Source: Streptacidiphilus rugosus AM-16
GTDB taxonomy: Bacteria > Actinomycetota > Actinomycetes > Streptomycetales > Streptomycetaceae
DNA: 64,000 nt
Reading direction: 5' to 3'
Assembly (NCBI RefSeq): GCF_000744655.1
Contig: NZ_JQMJ01000004.1
Coordinates: 1,612,001-1,676,000, forward strand
Each line of letters begins with the position of its first letter. The first letter of the stretch is position 1. Below are positions 19,886-28,885 of the stretch, one piece after another. The position numbers and the translations under genes are program-made. The notes under the pieces were generated by a model that ran no database searches, was not told where the DNA came from, and saw only the letters and a list, made by a program, of their open reading frames with translations.

Positions 19886-21717
19886 CGGTTCTCCTCCGGG
19901 CGGCTCGCCGGGGTGTGGGTGGCCCAGTCGAGCAGACCGAGGAAGGAGCGGTTGAGCAGCGCGCTGTCCGCCGCGGTGAGCGGGCGGCGGGAGAGCAGCA
20001 GCGCCTGGCCGTAGAGCGACTCGACGGCCACCCCGGCCAGTTCGGGCTCGGCGATGCCGGCGATCCTGCGCACCAGCGGGTTGTGGTGGTTCAGCACCAG
20101 CTGGGCCCTGGGCGCGCTGCCGCGCAGGGCGCCCAGGATGCCCGCCCAGAGCGCGTCCGCGCCCGCCTCCGCGTCGGCGCGCGAGCGCTCGTGGCGGGCC
20201 TCGCGGTCGTCGAGGTACAGCGCGGGCACGCCGACCGGTTCGAAGCTGCGCAGCACGACGTCGCAGCCCAGCGGTTCGAGCCGGGCCCTGGCCGTGGCCA
20301 GGAAGGGGGCCAGCGCGAGCTCGGCCCCGGCGTCGACCAGGTCGAGTCGGGCGGTGACGGCGCCGGCGTCGAGATCGCTGACGGCGACCCCCGGCACGAT
20401 GCCGGGGAGCAGCGCGGTGACGTCGGCGTCGTAGGTGTAGCCGCCGTTGACGACCGCGATGCCCTGGGCCTGGGCGATCGGCGCGATCTGGCGGAACTCC
20501 TCGACCGTGCCGGCGAGGTGGATCTGCTGGTGGTCACGGGTCAGCTCGGCGAGCGTGGTCCGGCCCGCGGTGGTCTCGACCGTCAGCCACGGCAGCATCA
20601 GCCGCAGCAGCTCGGGATCGTGCCTGGCCAGGGACTTGACGCCGAGTTGGTGCACCTGGAGGAACCGGCCGAGGCGGTCGGGATCCCCCGCCGCCAGCCC
20701 GGTCAGCCAGTCACGCACCCGGACGCCGAGGGCGTCGCGGACGGCGGCGAGCGTCTCGTCCTCGTAGAGGCTCTCGCGGGAGGCGGTCGGCCGCAGCGCG
20801 TCGGTGTCGAGCACGCAGCGGACGAAGAAGGCCCAGTCGGGCAGCAGGCCCTCGGCGCGGTCGGTCAGCAGCATGCCCTTGAGCGAGACCCGGTGGCCGC
20901 CGCGCTGGCTGGGGTTGGCGGCGGCGGGCAGCACGTAGCCGACGCCGCGGACCCCGGCGGCGGGCAGGTCGAGCTCGATGACGTCGAGGGGCTCGAAGCC
21001 GAACAGCGTGTGGCAGTGCGAGGCCAGCGCGACCCGGCGCGCGGAGGGCGTCGGGAACGGTCGGTCCCAGACGGCGGGCAGCTCGGTGACCGCGTGCTCG
21101 CCGCCGTCGGCGTCGACCACGGCCACGTCGTAGGGCAGCAGCGAGCCGAAGTCCCTGGCCAGCTCCAGCACGCGGGCGGGCGCGAGCCACTCCTCGCTGC
21201 CGCGACGGGCGGTCAGTTCCACGGTGGTGCCGGGCTCCGGCCTGGCGTCGTCGGTCAGGGTGCGCACGGTGTACGAGCCGTCGTCCCGCGCCAGCCACTC
21301 GACCGGCGGCGCGGACGCGTCCCGCGCGGAGCGGGTGACGACCCTGATCTCCTGGGCCACGACGAAGCAGGCCAGCAGGCCGATGCCGAACTGCCCCAGG
21401 AACTCGGCCCGCGCGGACTCCAGGCCGTCCCGCTTGGAGCTGCGCCCGATGGTGGCCAGCAGGCTGTGCACGTCGGCCTCGGTGAGGCCGACTCCCGAGT
21501 CGTCGACGCGAAGCGTGCCGTCCCCTGCGCGCAGCCGCACGACCGCGGGCGCGTCCGGGTCCGCGAGACGTCGGGCGGTGACGGCGTCGACCGCGTTCTG
21601 CAGCAGCTCCCTGACGTAGACGCGGGGGCTGGAGTAGAGGTGGTGGGAGAGCAGGTCGACCAGACCACGCAGGTCGACCTGGAAGGTGTGCGCGGTGGAG
21701 CGGGTGTCAGCAGTCAT
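19882..21717 (-). CDS. htpG: HSP90-family chaperone (HtpG-like)
   Basis: 611-aa ATP-dependent chaperone. GHKL ATPase motifs are visible: VRELLQNAVDAV (catalytic Glu and Asn, near residue 40), VDDSGVGLTEADVHSLLATIGRSSK (lid region) and FLGQFGIGLLACFVVA (glycine-rich loop). The middle domain contains GYVLPAAANPSQRGGHRVSLKGML and RPTASRESL with the conserved catalytic-loop Arg. Slightly shorter than Escherichia coli HtpG; no C-terminal MEEVD-type tail, and it ends in PASRPEENR. First gene of a likely operon with the TPR and NIPSNAP genes. Symbol given by family; it may be a divergent paralogue. Confidence 0.9.
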   Translation of the reverse strand: MTADTRSTAHTFQVDLRGLVDLLSHHLYSSPRVYVRELLQNAVDAVTARRLADPDAPAVVRLRAGDGTLRVDDSGVGLTEADVHSLLATIGRSSKRDGLESARAEFLGQFGIGLLACFVVAQEIRVVTRSARDASAPPVEWLARDDGSYTVRTLTDDARPEPGTTVELTARRGSEEWLAPARVLELARDFGSLLPYDVAVVDADGGEHAVTELPAVWDRPFPTPSARRVALASHCHTLFGFEPLDVIELDLPAAGVRGVGYVLPAAANPSQRGGHRVSLKGMLLTDRAEGLLPDWAFFVRCVLDTDALRPTASRESLYEDETLAAVRDALGVRVRDWLTGLAAGDPDRLGRFLQVHQLGVKSLARHDPELLRLMLPWLTVETTAGRTTLAELTRDHQQIHLAGTVEEFRQIAPIAQAQGIAVVNGGYTYDADVTALLPGIVPGVAVSDLDAGAVTARLDLVDAGAELALAPFLATARARLEPLGCDVVLRSFEPVGVPALYLDDREARHERSRADAEAGADALWAGILGALRGSAPRAQLVLNHHNPLVRRIAGIAEPELAGVAVESLYGQALLLSRRPLTAADSALLNRSFLGLLDWATHTPASRPEENR

Positions 21718-22367
21718 CTCTCGGCAGCGGTTCGGGCGAACGCGGGGCGTCGCGAACGAGAAGGGACACAGCGGGGGAGCGGCTCATGCTAGGGCCTCGA
21801 ACAGACCCACGACCACGGATTTCCGCCGCCTCAGACCCTCCCACCCACCACTGACACCGCCCCGCGCGGCCATGCACTCCCGGGATCCGAAGAGTTCACT
21901 CGACGCCCTGGACGTCCCTGCGCCTGGCTCCGTTCCTTCTCGACGTCAGGAGCCGTCTTCAATGGGTCAGGGATCGTCCGTCGCCCCCCTCACTGGAGCA
22001 CGACGGTGACGCCGTTCCTGCGCAGGAGGTTCACGGTCTCCTCGAAGTAGGACAGGCCGCCCAGGTGGTGCAGGACGTGTCCGGCGAGGGCGTCGCGGGC
22101 GATGGCAGCGTGGTGCCAAACGACGCCGGATGTCGGCTGCTTGGAATGACGCTCCCCGCCCGTCGGCGTGGACCCCGGTACTCGGCCCCGCGTCAGGCCA
22201 TCGCCAACGCCATGGACGATCCCCAGCCGCAGGCCGTCTCCGCCGCCTCCAGCAAGACCGACCAGGCCCACGACACCTGGAAGCCCCCGCCCGCGCCACC
22301 CGCCCGCGCCGCCCGGGCGGGGGCGGGGCCGGGAAGGATCTCGGGGGGAGGGCCTAGGGTGGGCCCC
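21718..22367. other. 650-bp intergenic region with possible gene remnant
   Basis: No complete gene is supported. On the minus strand, 21990-22136 reads as plausible protein (GVVWHHAAIARDALAGHVLHH..., ending FEETVNLLRRNGVTVVLQ and a TGA at 21990-21992), but no start or upstream extension is convincing, so it may be the 3' remnant of a lost gene. The rest is low-complexity GC-rich sequence with the promoter of the gene at 22368. Confidence 0.35.
22355..22360 (+). promoter_or_regulatory. Putative -10 box of decarboxylase gene
   Basis: TAGGGT ends 7 nt before the ATG at 22368, without a well-spaced ribosome-binding site; consistent with leaderless transcription. Confidence 0.4.
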
Positions 22368-23801
22368 ATGGGCCACAGCACCGACTTCCGTTCCGCCGCG
22401 CGTCAGGCGGCCGATCTCATCGCCGACTACCTCGACGGCCTGCCCGATCGTCCGGTCTGGACGCCGATGTCGGCGGAGGCGCGTGAGGCGTTGCTCGAAC
22501 TGCCGCTGCCGGAGCAGGGAACCGGGCTGGACGCGCTGCTCGGCGAGGTCGCCGCGAAGGTGCTGCCGCATCCGATGGGCAACGGGCACCCGCGGTTCTT
22601 CGGCTGGGTGAACGCCGCCCCCGCGCCCGCGGGCGTGCTCGGGGCGTTCGCCGCGACCGCGGTGAACCCCAGTTCGGCCGGGGGCGACCACGCGGACGTG
22701 CACCTGGAGCGGAGCGTCGTGCGGTGGCTCGCGGAGCTGGTCGGGTTTCCGCATCCGGCCGGGGGCGGGCTGCTGACCTCGGGCGCCTCGATGGCGACGA
22801 TCGTCGCGCTCGGCGCGGCCAGGAACCGGGCCGCGGCCGGGCTCGGCGTGGACGTGCGGGAGGCAGGGCTGTCGGCGCTGCCGCCGCTGGTGGGCTACGT
22901 CAGCGCGGAGACGCACTCGTGCGTGCGCAAGGCGGCGGAGCTGCTCGGTCTGGGCAGCCGGCACCTCAGGACGGTGGCCACCGACGCCGCCGGACACCTG
23001 GACCCCGTCGCGCTGCGCCTGGAGATCGCCGAGGACCTGGCCGCCGGGCGGGTGCCCTTCCTGGTCGCCGCCTCCGCGGGGACGGTGAACACCGGGGCGG
23101 TCGACGATCTGGACGCGCTCGCGGACGTCTGCGCCGAGTTCGGGCTCTGGCTGCACGTCGACGGCGCCTACGGCGCGTTCGGCCGGCTGGACCCGGCCTC
23201 CGCGCACCGCTACGCGGGGCTGGAGCGGGCCGACTCCCTGGCGCTCGACCCGCACAAGTGGCTGGGCGTGCCGGTCGACTGCGGCTGCGTGCTGGTCCGC
23301 GACGCCGAGCAGCTGCGCGGGACCTTCAGCCTGGTGCCGCCCTACCTGCGCGACGACGCGGCCGGGGGTCTGGGCTGGTTCTCCGAGTACGGCATCGAGC
23401 AGACCAGGCCGTTCCGCTCCCTCAAGGTGTGGGCGACGATCGCGGCGTCCGGCCGCGAGGGCATCGTCCGCGACGTGAGCCGCTGCTGCGCCCTGGCCCG
23501 CACCCTCGGGGAGCTGGTCACCGCCGCCGACGACCTGGAGCTGCTCGCTCCCGTGGAGACCTCGATCGTGGCGTTCCGCTACCGGCCCGCCGGGCTGGAC
23601 GAGGAGACGCTGCACCGCGTCAACGCCCTGCTGCCGGTAGCGGTGCAGGAGCGCGGCGAGGCCTTCGTGACGGGGACCGTGCTGGGCGGCCGGGAGGCCG
23701 TGCGGGCCTGCCTGTTGAACGCGGCGACCACCGAGCAGGATCTTCGGGTCCTGCTCGACGAGGTCCGCGAGGCCGGTGCCGCGCTCGTGAAGGGCGCCTG
23801 A
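22368..23801 (+). CDS. PLP-dependent group II decarboxylase (aromatic-amino-acid type)
   Basis: 477-aa cytoplasmic decarboxylase of the AADC/GAD superfamily. Visible signs: HPRFFGWVNAAPAPAGVLG (substrate-side segment), TSGASMATIVALGAAR (cofactor phosphate region), WLHVDGAYGAF (Asp contacting the PLP ring nitrogen) and DPHKWLGVPVDCG with the Schiff-base Lys near residue 295. Full family length. ATG at 22368 fits family N-termini (DFRSAARQAADLIADYLDGL) and lies after a -10 box. The substrate may be an aromatic amino acid but cannot be set from sequence. Monocistronic, convergent with the multicopper oxidase. Confidence 0.9.
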   Translation: MGHSTDFRSAARQAADLIADYLDGLPDRPVWTPMSAEAREALLELPLPEQGTGLDALLGEVAAKVLPHPMGNGHPRFFGWVNAAPAPAGVLGAFAATAVNPSSAGGDHADVHLERSVVRWLAELVGFPHPAGGGLLTSGASMATIVALGAARNRAAAGLGVDVREAGLSALPPLVGYVSAETHSCVRKAAELLGLGSRHLRTVATDAAGHLDPVALRLEIAEDLAAGRVPFLVAASAGTVNTGAVDDLDALADVCAEFGLWLHVDGAYGAFGRLDPASAHRYAGLERADSLALDPHKWLGVPVDCGCVLVRDAEQLRGTFSLVPPYLRDDAAGGLGWFSEYGIEQTRPFRSLKVWATIAASGREGIVRDVSRCCALARTLGELVTAADDLELLAPVETSIVAFRYRPAGLDEETLHRVNALLPVAVQERGEAFVTGTVLGGREAVRACLLNAATTEQDLRVLLDEVREAGAALVKGA

Positions 23802-23817
23802 CTCCGGCCCCGCGGTC

Positions 23818-23841
23818 CACCACCGGCCTCAGCCGGTGGTG
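23818..23841. terminator. Bidirectional terminator-like hairpin
   Basis: 10-bp stem (CACCACCGGC 23818-23827 with GCCGGTGGTG 23832-23841), 4-nt loop, between convergent genes; it overlaps the last codons of the multicopper oxidase gene. Confidence 0.55.
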
Positions 23842-25424
23842 AACTCCGCCATCATCGCCATGTCCTCGTGTTCGAGGTTGTGGCAGTGCAGCAGGAAGCG
23901 GCCGGCGTAGTCGGTGAACCTGACCGCCACCTCCACGCCCTGGGCGGGCAGCACGTCGACGGTGTCCTTCCATCCGGCGTCGTAGAGGCCCGGCTGCTCG
24001 CCGTTCCTGCTCACCACCTGGAAGGGGTCCAGATGCAGGTGGACGGGGTGGTGCACGTCGGTGACGAAGCGCCAGACCTCGATCTGCCCGAGCTTCGGCG
24101 CGGCCAGCGAACGGCCGGGCCGGTAGTCCTGTCCGTTGACGGTCCAGCTCTTCTCGGACTTCTGGAAGACGAAGGTGCGGTGGGCGACGGCCTTGGCCGG
24201 GTCCAACTGCTCGACGTGGGACAGCGGCCGCCGTATCGGGATCACCGAGTCGTCCGCGACCTTGGCGGTGCCGATGTCGAACCGCATGACCTCGTCCGTG
24301 CCGCCGCTGCCGAGCCGGTTGACCAGCCGGACGCTGCTGCCCGCCGGGTAGCGGGAGAAGTCGACGAGGACGTCGAAGCGCTCGGCCGGGGCGATGTCGA
24401 TCGAGTCGTGGAACGAGGCCGAGCTCAACAGGCCGCCGTCGGAGCCGATCTGCACCAGGCCGAGGCCGCCGGACGGCGGCGGGTCCAGCTCCAGCCGGTA
24501 GCGGCGGGAGTTGGACGCGTTGAGGAGGCGCAGCCGGTAGCGGGCGCGGTCGACCTCGGCGAAGGGCCAGGGCGCGCCGTTGACCAGGACGACGTCGCCC
24601 AGCACGCCGTTCATGTAGGCGTTCCGGACGCCGGGGGTGCCCTCGGCCGGGTCCAGCGCCGGGTAGGCGAAGCCGCCGTCGGCGCCGAAGGCCCGGTCCG
24701 CGATCATCAGCGGCAGTTCGCGCGGGCCGCGCGGCAGCGGCAGCGCCGCCTCCTCGTCGTCGCGGACCAGGTGGAAGCCGGCCAGGCCGCGGTAGACGTG
24801 CGGGCCGGTGAAGCCCATGGTGTGGTCGTGGTACCAGAGCGTCGCGGCGCGCTGCTGCATCGGATAGACGTACCGGCGCTCGGTCGTGGCGGTGGCCGAA
24901 CCCATGCCGGGCATGCCCGCCATGCTGCCAACAGAGGCCGAACCGCCGCCGCCCAGCGGAGCGATGAGGTCGAGCGGGTGGCCGTCGCTGTCGTCCGGGG
25001 TGTGGCCGCCGTGCAGGTGGACCACGGTCGGGTGCGGTAGTTCGTTGCGGTGCGTCACCACGGTGCGGCGGCCGGAGCGGGACTCGATGGTAGGGCCGGG
25101 GAAGACGCCCTGGTAGCCCCAGACCTCGGTGTCGTGGCCCGGCACCAGCCGGGCCAGCCCGGGGCGGGCGGTGATCTCGTAGTAGTCCGTGGTGCCGTCG
25201 GTCCGCACCGGCTGCAGGACCGGAGGGACCGGCAGCGGCACCGCGTACTTCTTCGGCAGCGGCACCTTGCTGGTCAGCAGCAGGCCCGGCTGGCCGCCGG
25301 GGATCATCCCGCCGAGCAGCGGCAGCCCGACGGCGACCGCCCCCGCCCCGAGGACCCCGGCCGCGCCGTATCCGAGGAACCGGCGGCGGCTCACGCCATG
25401 CCCGCGCATGCCCTGCCCGCTCAT
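23829..25424 (-). CDS. Tat-exported multicopper oxidase (CotA/CueO/PhsA-like)
   Basis: 531-aa three-cupredoxin oxidase that couples substrate or Cu(I)/phenol oxidation to O2 reduction. The Tat signal VSRRRFLGYGAAG (residues 11-23) shows export. All four copper motifs are present: HLHGGH (136-141), WYHDHTMG (198-204), HPVHLHLDPF (~445) and HCHNLEHEDMAM (~510) with the type-1 Cys and axial Met. A Met-rich insertion (SMAGMPGMGSA, ~167-177) recalls CueO's copper-handling segment. ATG at 25424 overlaps the TGA of the upstream membrane-protein gene (ATGA), so they are coupled. A MarR gene lies divergently, sharing a palindrome. Confidence 0.93.
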   Translation of the reverse strand: MSGQGMRGHGVSRRRFLGYGAAGVLGAGAVAVGLPLLGGMIPGGQPGLLLTSKVPLPKKYAVPLPVPPVLQPVRTDGTTDYYEITARPGLARLVPGHDTEVWGYQGVFPGPTIESRSGRRTVVTHRNELPHPTVVHLHGGHTPDDSDGHPLDLIAPLGGGGSASVGSMAGMPGMGSATATTERRYVYPMQQRAATLWYHDHTMGFTGPHVYRGLAGFHLVRDDEEAALPLPRGPRELPLMIADRAFGADGGFAYPALDPAEGTPGVRNAYMNGVLGDVVLVNGAPWPFAEVDRARYRLRLLNASNSRRYRLELDPPPSGGLGLVQIGSDGGLLSSASFHDSIDIAPAERFDVLVDFSRYPAGSSVRLVNRLGSGGTDEVMRFDIGTAKVADDSVIPIRRPLSHVEQLDPAKAVAHRTFVFQKSEKSWTVNGQDYRPGRSLAAPKLGQIEVWRFVTDVHHPVHLHLDPFQVVSRNGEQPGLYDAGWKDTVDVLPAQGVEVAVRFTDYAGRFLLHCHNLEHEDMAMMAEFTTG

Positions 25425-25855
25425 GCCTGCACCTCGACGGTCTCCGCCGCCTTCGGGACAGCGGTCGCCGCACCGGGCCTGAAGGTGAAGACGTCCACGG
25501 CGAACTTCTCCGCCATCACGAAGATGCCGACGCCGAGCGGGATGTGCAAGAGCAGCGCCCGCTCGAAGCCCAGCGAGATCTGCGCGGCGCAACTGACCAG
25601 CAGCACACCGTAGGTGACGGCGAACCTGGCCGGACCGCCGGCGAGCCGCCAGGCCAGCAGCCCGGCGAGGACGGCGAGCAGCACCACGGTGGCCAGGATC
25701 ATCGCGGCCATCATGTGGGCGTCGAGGAGCGGGTAGTAGCCCTGCAGAAAACCGCCGGCCAGGAACGGCTGCCCGGCGGCGAGCAGCGCGACAAGGGCCG
25801 CGCAGACGCGCAACACGAGCAGGGGCCAGCGGGGCGGGACAGGGTTCTGCGGCAT
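25421..25855 (-). CDS. Four-helix membrane protein coupled to multicopper oxidase
   Basis: 144 aa. Four hydrophobic segments (LLVLRVCAALVALLAAGQPF, MMAAMILATVVLLAVLAGLL, AVTYGVLLVSCAAQISLGF, LLLHIPLGVGIFVMAEKFA) with His residues at helix ends (LLDAHMMAAM, ALLLHIPLG), which might bind metal or heme. Start at 25855 follows a purine-rich GGGGGAA. Translationally coupled to the oxidase, so probably its membrane partner or electron/metal carrier; this is inference. No named family recognised. Confidence 0.8.
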   Translation of the reverse strand: MPQNPVPPRWPLLVLRVCAALVALLAAGQPFLAGGFLQGYYPLLDAHMMAAMILATVVLLAVLAGLLAWRLAGGPARFAVTYGVLLVSCAAQISLGFERALLLHIPLGVGIFVMAEKFAVDVFTFRPGAATAVPKAAETVEVQA

Positions 25856-25900
25856 GACGATTCCCCCAGGGACAGCACAATTTCGTCTCTGGAGAGATAG

Positions 25901-25912
25901 TCTCATATGAGA
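25901..25912. promoter_or_regulatory. Palindromic operator candidate (MarR)
   Basis: TCTCATATGAGA is a perfect 12-bp palindrome in the 86-bp divergent region between the oxidase operon and the marR gene, 29 nt before the latter's ATG. It also contains the only AT-rich patch of the interval. Likely autoregulatory MarR site by position. Confidence 0.6.
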
Positions 25913-25941
25913 TTGTCTTGCGCATCCCCTATATTGGAGTC

Positions 25942-26361
25942 ATGACCGACAGCACCCCGCCGCCCCTCGGCCTGGCCCTGCGCCACGCCCACCTGCGGGC
26001 CGCCCGCGTCTTCGCCGAGGAGCTGGGGCCGCTCGGCGTGGAGAACATCGTGGCCGGAGTGCTGATGCACCTCGGCCACCTGGGGCCGCAGACCCAGCGT
26101 CAGCTGGTCGAGCGGGTCAACAGCGACAAGTCCGCCATGGTCCGTTACATCGACGCGCTGGAGGCGCGCGGACTGGTGCGGCGCGAACCGCACCCGACCG
26201 ACCGCCGCGCCCAGTTGATCGTGCTGACCGACGCCGGACGGGTGCTGCTGGCCGAGGTCCAGGAGGCCGCGGACCGCACCGAGGACCGGTTGACGGACCA
26301 CCTCACGCCGGAGGAGCGCGAGCTCTTCCACCGCCTGCTGGTCCGCTTCACCTACGACTGA
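25942..26361 (+). CDS. MarR-family transcriptional regulator
   Basis: 139-aa winged-helix regulator. HTH and wing: TQRQLVERVNSDKSAMVRYIDALEARGLVRREPHPTDRRAQ is the expected recognition-helix/DxR wing arrangement, with LTDAGRVLL following. Start chosen at 25942 (TTGGAGT ribosome-binding site, family-like N-terminus). Divergent from the oxidase/membrane pair over a palindrome, so it probably represses that operon and itself. Overlaps the SDR gene on the other strand by 10 bp. Confidence 0.92.
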   Translation: MTDSTPPPLGLALRHAHLRAARVFAEELGPLGVENIVAGVLMHLGHLGPQTQRQLVERVNSDKSAMVRYIDALEARGLVRREPHPTDRRAQLIVLTDAGRVLLAEVQEAADRTEDRLTDHLTPEERELFHRLLVRFTYD

Positions 26362-27245
26362 CGGACCGAACGCGACGCCTCGTCGGCCGCGCCTCCCCGG
26401 CCGACCAGCCCGCGCGGCTTCTCGGCGAACTCCGCCAGCCGCGAGCCCATCGCGCGGAGCTTCATCGGTCCGACCGCGCCGACGATCAGCGGGGTCAGGT
26501 GCCGCTGCGGCTGCATGGCCCGCAGCCACGCCTGGGCGTAGACGTGCACGGAGCGGCGGGAGATGCCGTCCGCGAGCCGCTCGACCGCGGGGGCCAGCGG
26601 GTAGGTGCGGTTGAGCGGCCAGGGCAGTGCGGCCCGCATGTCCCGCATCACCGCGTCCTCGTCCGCGCCGCGCACCATGTCGGTGTCGGTCCAGCTCAGG
26701 TAGCCGACCCCCACCTTGACGCCCTTGAGCGCCAGCTCGGGGCGCAGCGCGTGGGCGAAGGCCTCGACGCCGCTCTTGCTCGCGCAGTACGCCGTCATCA
26801 GCGGCGCGGGGGTGAGCGCGGCCAGCGAGGCGATCTGCAGGAGGTAACCGCGCGAGGCGGTCAGCGCGGGCAGGAAGGCCCAGGCCGTGTTGGCGCTGCC
26901 GACCAGGTTGACCTCGATCACCCGGGTCCACACGTCGGGGTCCGAGTCCTCGAACGGCGCGCCGGTCGCGATGCCGGCATTGGCGACCACGACGTCGACC
27001 CGGCCGTAGCGCTCGACGATCGCCTCGGCCGTGGCACGCAGCGCCTCCCGGTCGGTGACGTTCGCCTCCCACCAGCCCGCGTCCGCCCCGCACTCCCCCG
27101 CGACCTGCTCCAACTGCTCCCGCTCCAGGCCGACCAGCGCCACCTTCGCGCCGCGGGCGGAGACCGTGCGGGCCAGCTGCGCGCCGACGCCGCGGGCGGC
27201 CCCGGTGATCACGACGACCTGACCGGCCATGCTCTTGTTCGGCAT
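26352..27245 (-). CDS. Short-chain dehydrogenase/reductase
   Basis: 297-aa classical SDR with C-terminal extension. NAD(P) motif TGAARGVG (~14-21), NAG motif VVANAGI, and active-site AYCASKSG (Tyr-x3-Lys). The tail after residue ~215 (AVERLADGISRRSVHVYAQAWLRAM) is typical of SDRs that partner flavin monooxygenases. It lies 49 bp downstream of the Baeyer-Villiger-type monooxygenase gene in the same direction, so the two form a likely operon oxidising an alcohol/ketone substrate. Confidence 0.9.
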   Translation of the reverse strand: MPNKSMAGQVVVITGAARGVGAQLARTVSARGAKVALVGLEREQLEQVAGECGADAGWWEANVTDREALRATAEAIVERYGRVDVVVANAGIATGAPFEDSDPDVWTRVIEVNLVGSANTAWAFLPALTASRGYLLQIASLAALTPAPLMTAYCASKSGVEAFAHALRPELALKGVKVGVGYLSWTDTDMVRGADEDAVMRDMRAALPWPLNRTYPLAPAVERLADGISRRSVHVYAQAWLRAMQPQRHLTPLIVGAVGPMKLRAMGSRLAEFAEKPRGLVGRGGAADEASRSVRQS

Positions 27246-27294
27246 CTCGAACCTCTCAGACGTGCTCGGACGTGTCGGTCGTGCCCGACCCTGG

Positions 27295-28791
27295 TCAGGC
27301 GGGCACGGGGGCGGTGACGGGCGCGTGGATCAGGTCGTACTCGTGCAGGTCCACCTGGCGCGTCTCCCGCCGGAAGTGCCCGGTGGTGCCGGGCCAGAGC
27401 ACGGTGTTGTTGCCTTCCGCGTCCAGGTACCAGCTGCGGCAGCCGCCGGTCTTCCAGACGGTACGGGCCATCCGCCGCTGGACGTCGTCGTTCCAGCGCC
27501 GCTGCGCGGACGCGGTCACGTCCAGCGCGGCGGCGCCGCTCGCGTCGAGCTTGCGCAGGTAGTCCGCCAGGTAGTTGAGCTGCGACTCGATCATCAGCAC
27601 CATCGAGCTGTTGCCGAGTCCGGTGTTCGGGCCGATGACCAGGACCAGGTTCGGGAAACCGCGGACGGTCGTGCCCCGCAGCGCCTCCATGCCCTCGGTC
27701 CACTCCTCGGCCAGCGTGGTCCCGGCCGCTCCGGTGATGTGCTCGGCCACCGGCAGGTCGGTGACGTGGAAGCCGGTCGACAGGACCACCGCGTCGACCT
27801 CGTGCTCGCTGCCGTCGGCGGAGACCAGGGTGTTGCCCCTGACCTCCCTGAGCCCGCCGACCACCTCGGCGTTGGGCTGCGCGAGGGCCGGGTAGTAGGC
27901 GTTGGACAGCAGCACGCGCTTGCAGCCGAAGCGGTAGTCGGGCGTCAGCTTCGCCCGCAGCGCCGGGTCCTTGACGGCCCTTCGCAGGTTCGCCAGGGCA
28001 AGCGCCTCGGGGGCGCGGAGCAGTCCTGGGCGCTTCACGAAGGCGCCGACCTGGTACTCGCGGATCAGCCAGAGCGCCCCGCGCAGCGCGCGCTGGGTCG
28101 CCGGGAGGTGCCGGTAGACGAAGCGCTCGGCGGAGGTGATGTCGCGGTCCATCCGGTTCATCACCCACGGGGGCGTGCGCTGGAACAGCACCAGCTTGCC
28201 GACCTGGGGCTGGATGGCCGGCACGATCTGGATCGCGGAGGCGCCGGTGCCGATCACCGCCACGCGCTTTCCGCTCAGGTCGTAGTCGTGGTTCCAGCGC
28301 GCGGAGTGGAAGATCTCGCCGGGGAACTCGGCCAGACCGGGGATGTCGGGGATCGACGGGTCCGAGAGCGGCCCGGTCGCCGACACCAGGACCTGGGCGC
28401 TGTAGCGGCCCTGATCGGTGTCGATCTCCCAGCGGGCGGTGGCGTTGTCCCAGCGGGCGCCCTTCACCGTGTGGTTGAAGCGCAGGTGGGCGCCGAGTTG
28501 GAAGCGCTCGACGATCCGCTCCAGATAGGCCCGGATCTCCGGCTGGCCGGAGAAGGTACGCGGCCAATCGGGGTTGGGCGCGAAGGAGAACGAGTACAGA
28601 TGCGAGGGCACGTCGCAGGCGCAGCCCGGATAGCTGTTGTCGCGCCAGGTGCCGCCCACGGACCCGGCGCGTTCGAGCACGACGAAGTCGGTGACGCCCT
28701 CCTCGCGCAGTCGCACGGCGGCCCCCAGGCCGCCGAAGCCCGAGCCGACGACAGCCACTTTCACGTGCTGCACTGCCGCACTGCTGCCCAT
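27295..28791 (-). CDS. Baeyer-Villiger-type flavin monooxygenase
   Basis: 498-aa FAD/NADPH enzyme. FAD Rossmann motif VVGSGFGGLG (residues 15-24), Baeyer-Villiger-like fingerprint FPGEIFHSARWN, with Asn where Pro/Asp is usual, and NADPH Rossmann motif VAVIGTGASAIQ. Length and order match actinobacterial class B monooxygenases that convert ketones to esters or lactones. Start at 28791 is set by AAGGAGGATCGCG. Followed by the SDR gene; a TetR gene lies upstream in the same direction (94-bp gap) and likely controls it. Confidence 0.92.
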   Translation of the reverse strand: MGSSAAVQHVKVAVVGSGFGGLGAAVRLREEGVTDFVVLERAGSVGGTWRDNSYPGCACDVPSHLYSFSFAPNPDWPRTFSGQPEIRAYLERIVERFQLGAHLRFNHTVKGARWDNATARWEIDTDQGRYSAQVLVSATGPLSDPSIPDIPGLAEFPGEIFHSARWNHDYDLSGKRVAVIGTGASAIQIVPAIQPQVGKLVLFQRTPPWVMNRMDRDITSAERFVYRHLPATQRALRGALWLIREYQVGAFVKRPGLLRAPEALALANLRRAVKDPALRAKLTPDYRFGCKRVLLSNAYYPALAQPNAEVVGGLREVRGNTLVSADGSEHEVDAVVLSTGFHVTDLPVAEHITGAAGTTLAEEWTEGMEALRGTTVRGFPNLVLVIGPNTGLGNSSMVLMIESQLNYLADYLRKLDASGAAALDVTASAQRRWNDDVQRRMARTVWKTGGCRSWYLDAEGNNTVLWPGTTGHFRRETRQVDLHEYDLIHAPVTAPVPA

Positions 28792-28885
28792 CGCGATCCT
28801 CCTTCCGATTGTGCCAGTGATCGGTGGCGCAATCAGGAGAGTAGGGGACCGGCGGAGCCTCGGGAAGACTCCGGAGGTCAGAAAG

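Noticed and set aside
16844..21792. Plus-strand long open frames opposite the TPR and HSP90 genes
   Set aside because: Arise from the strong third-position GC bias of the true genes; low-complexity Gly/Val/Arg products.
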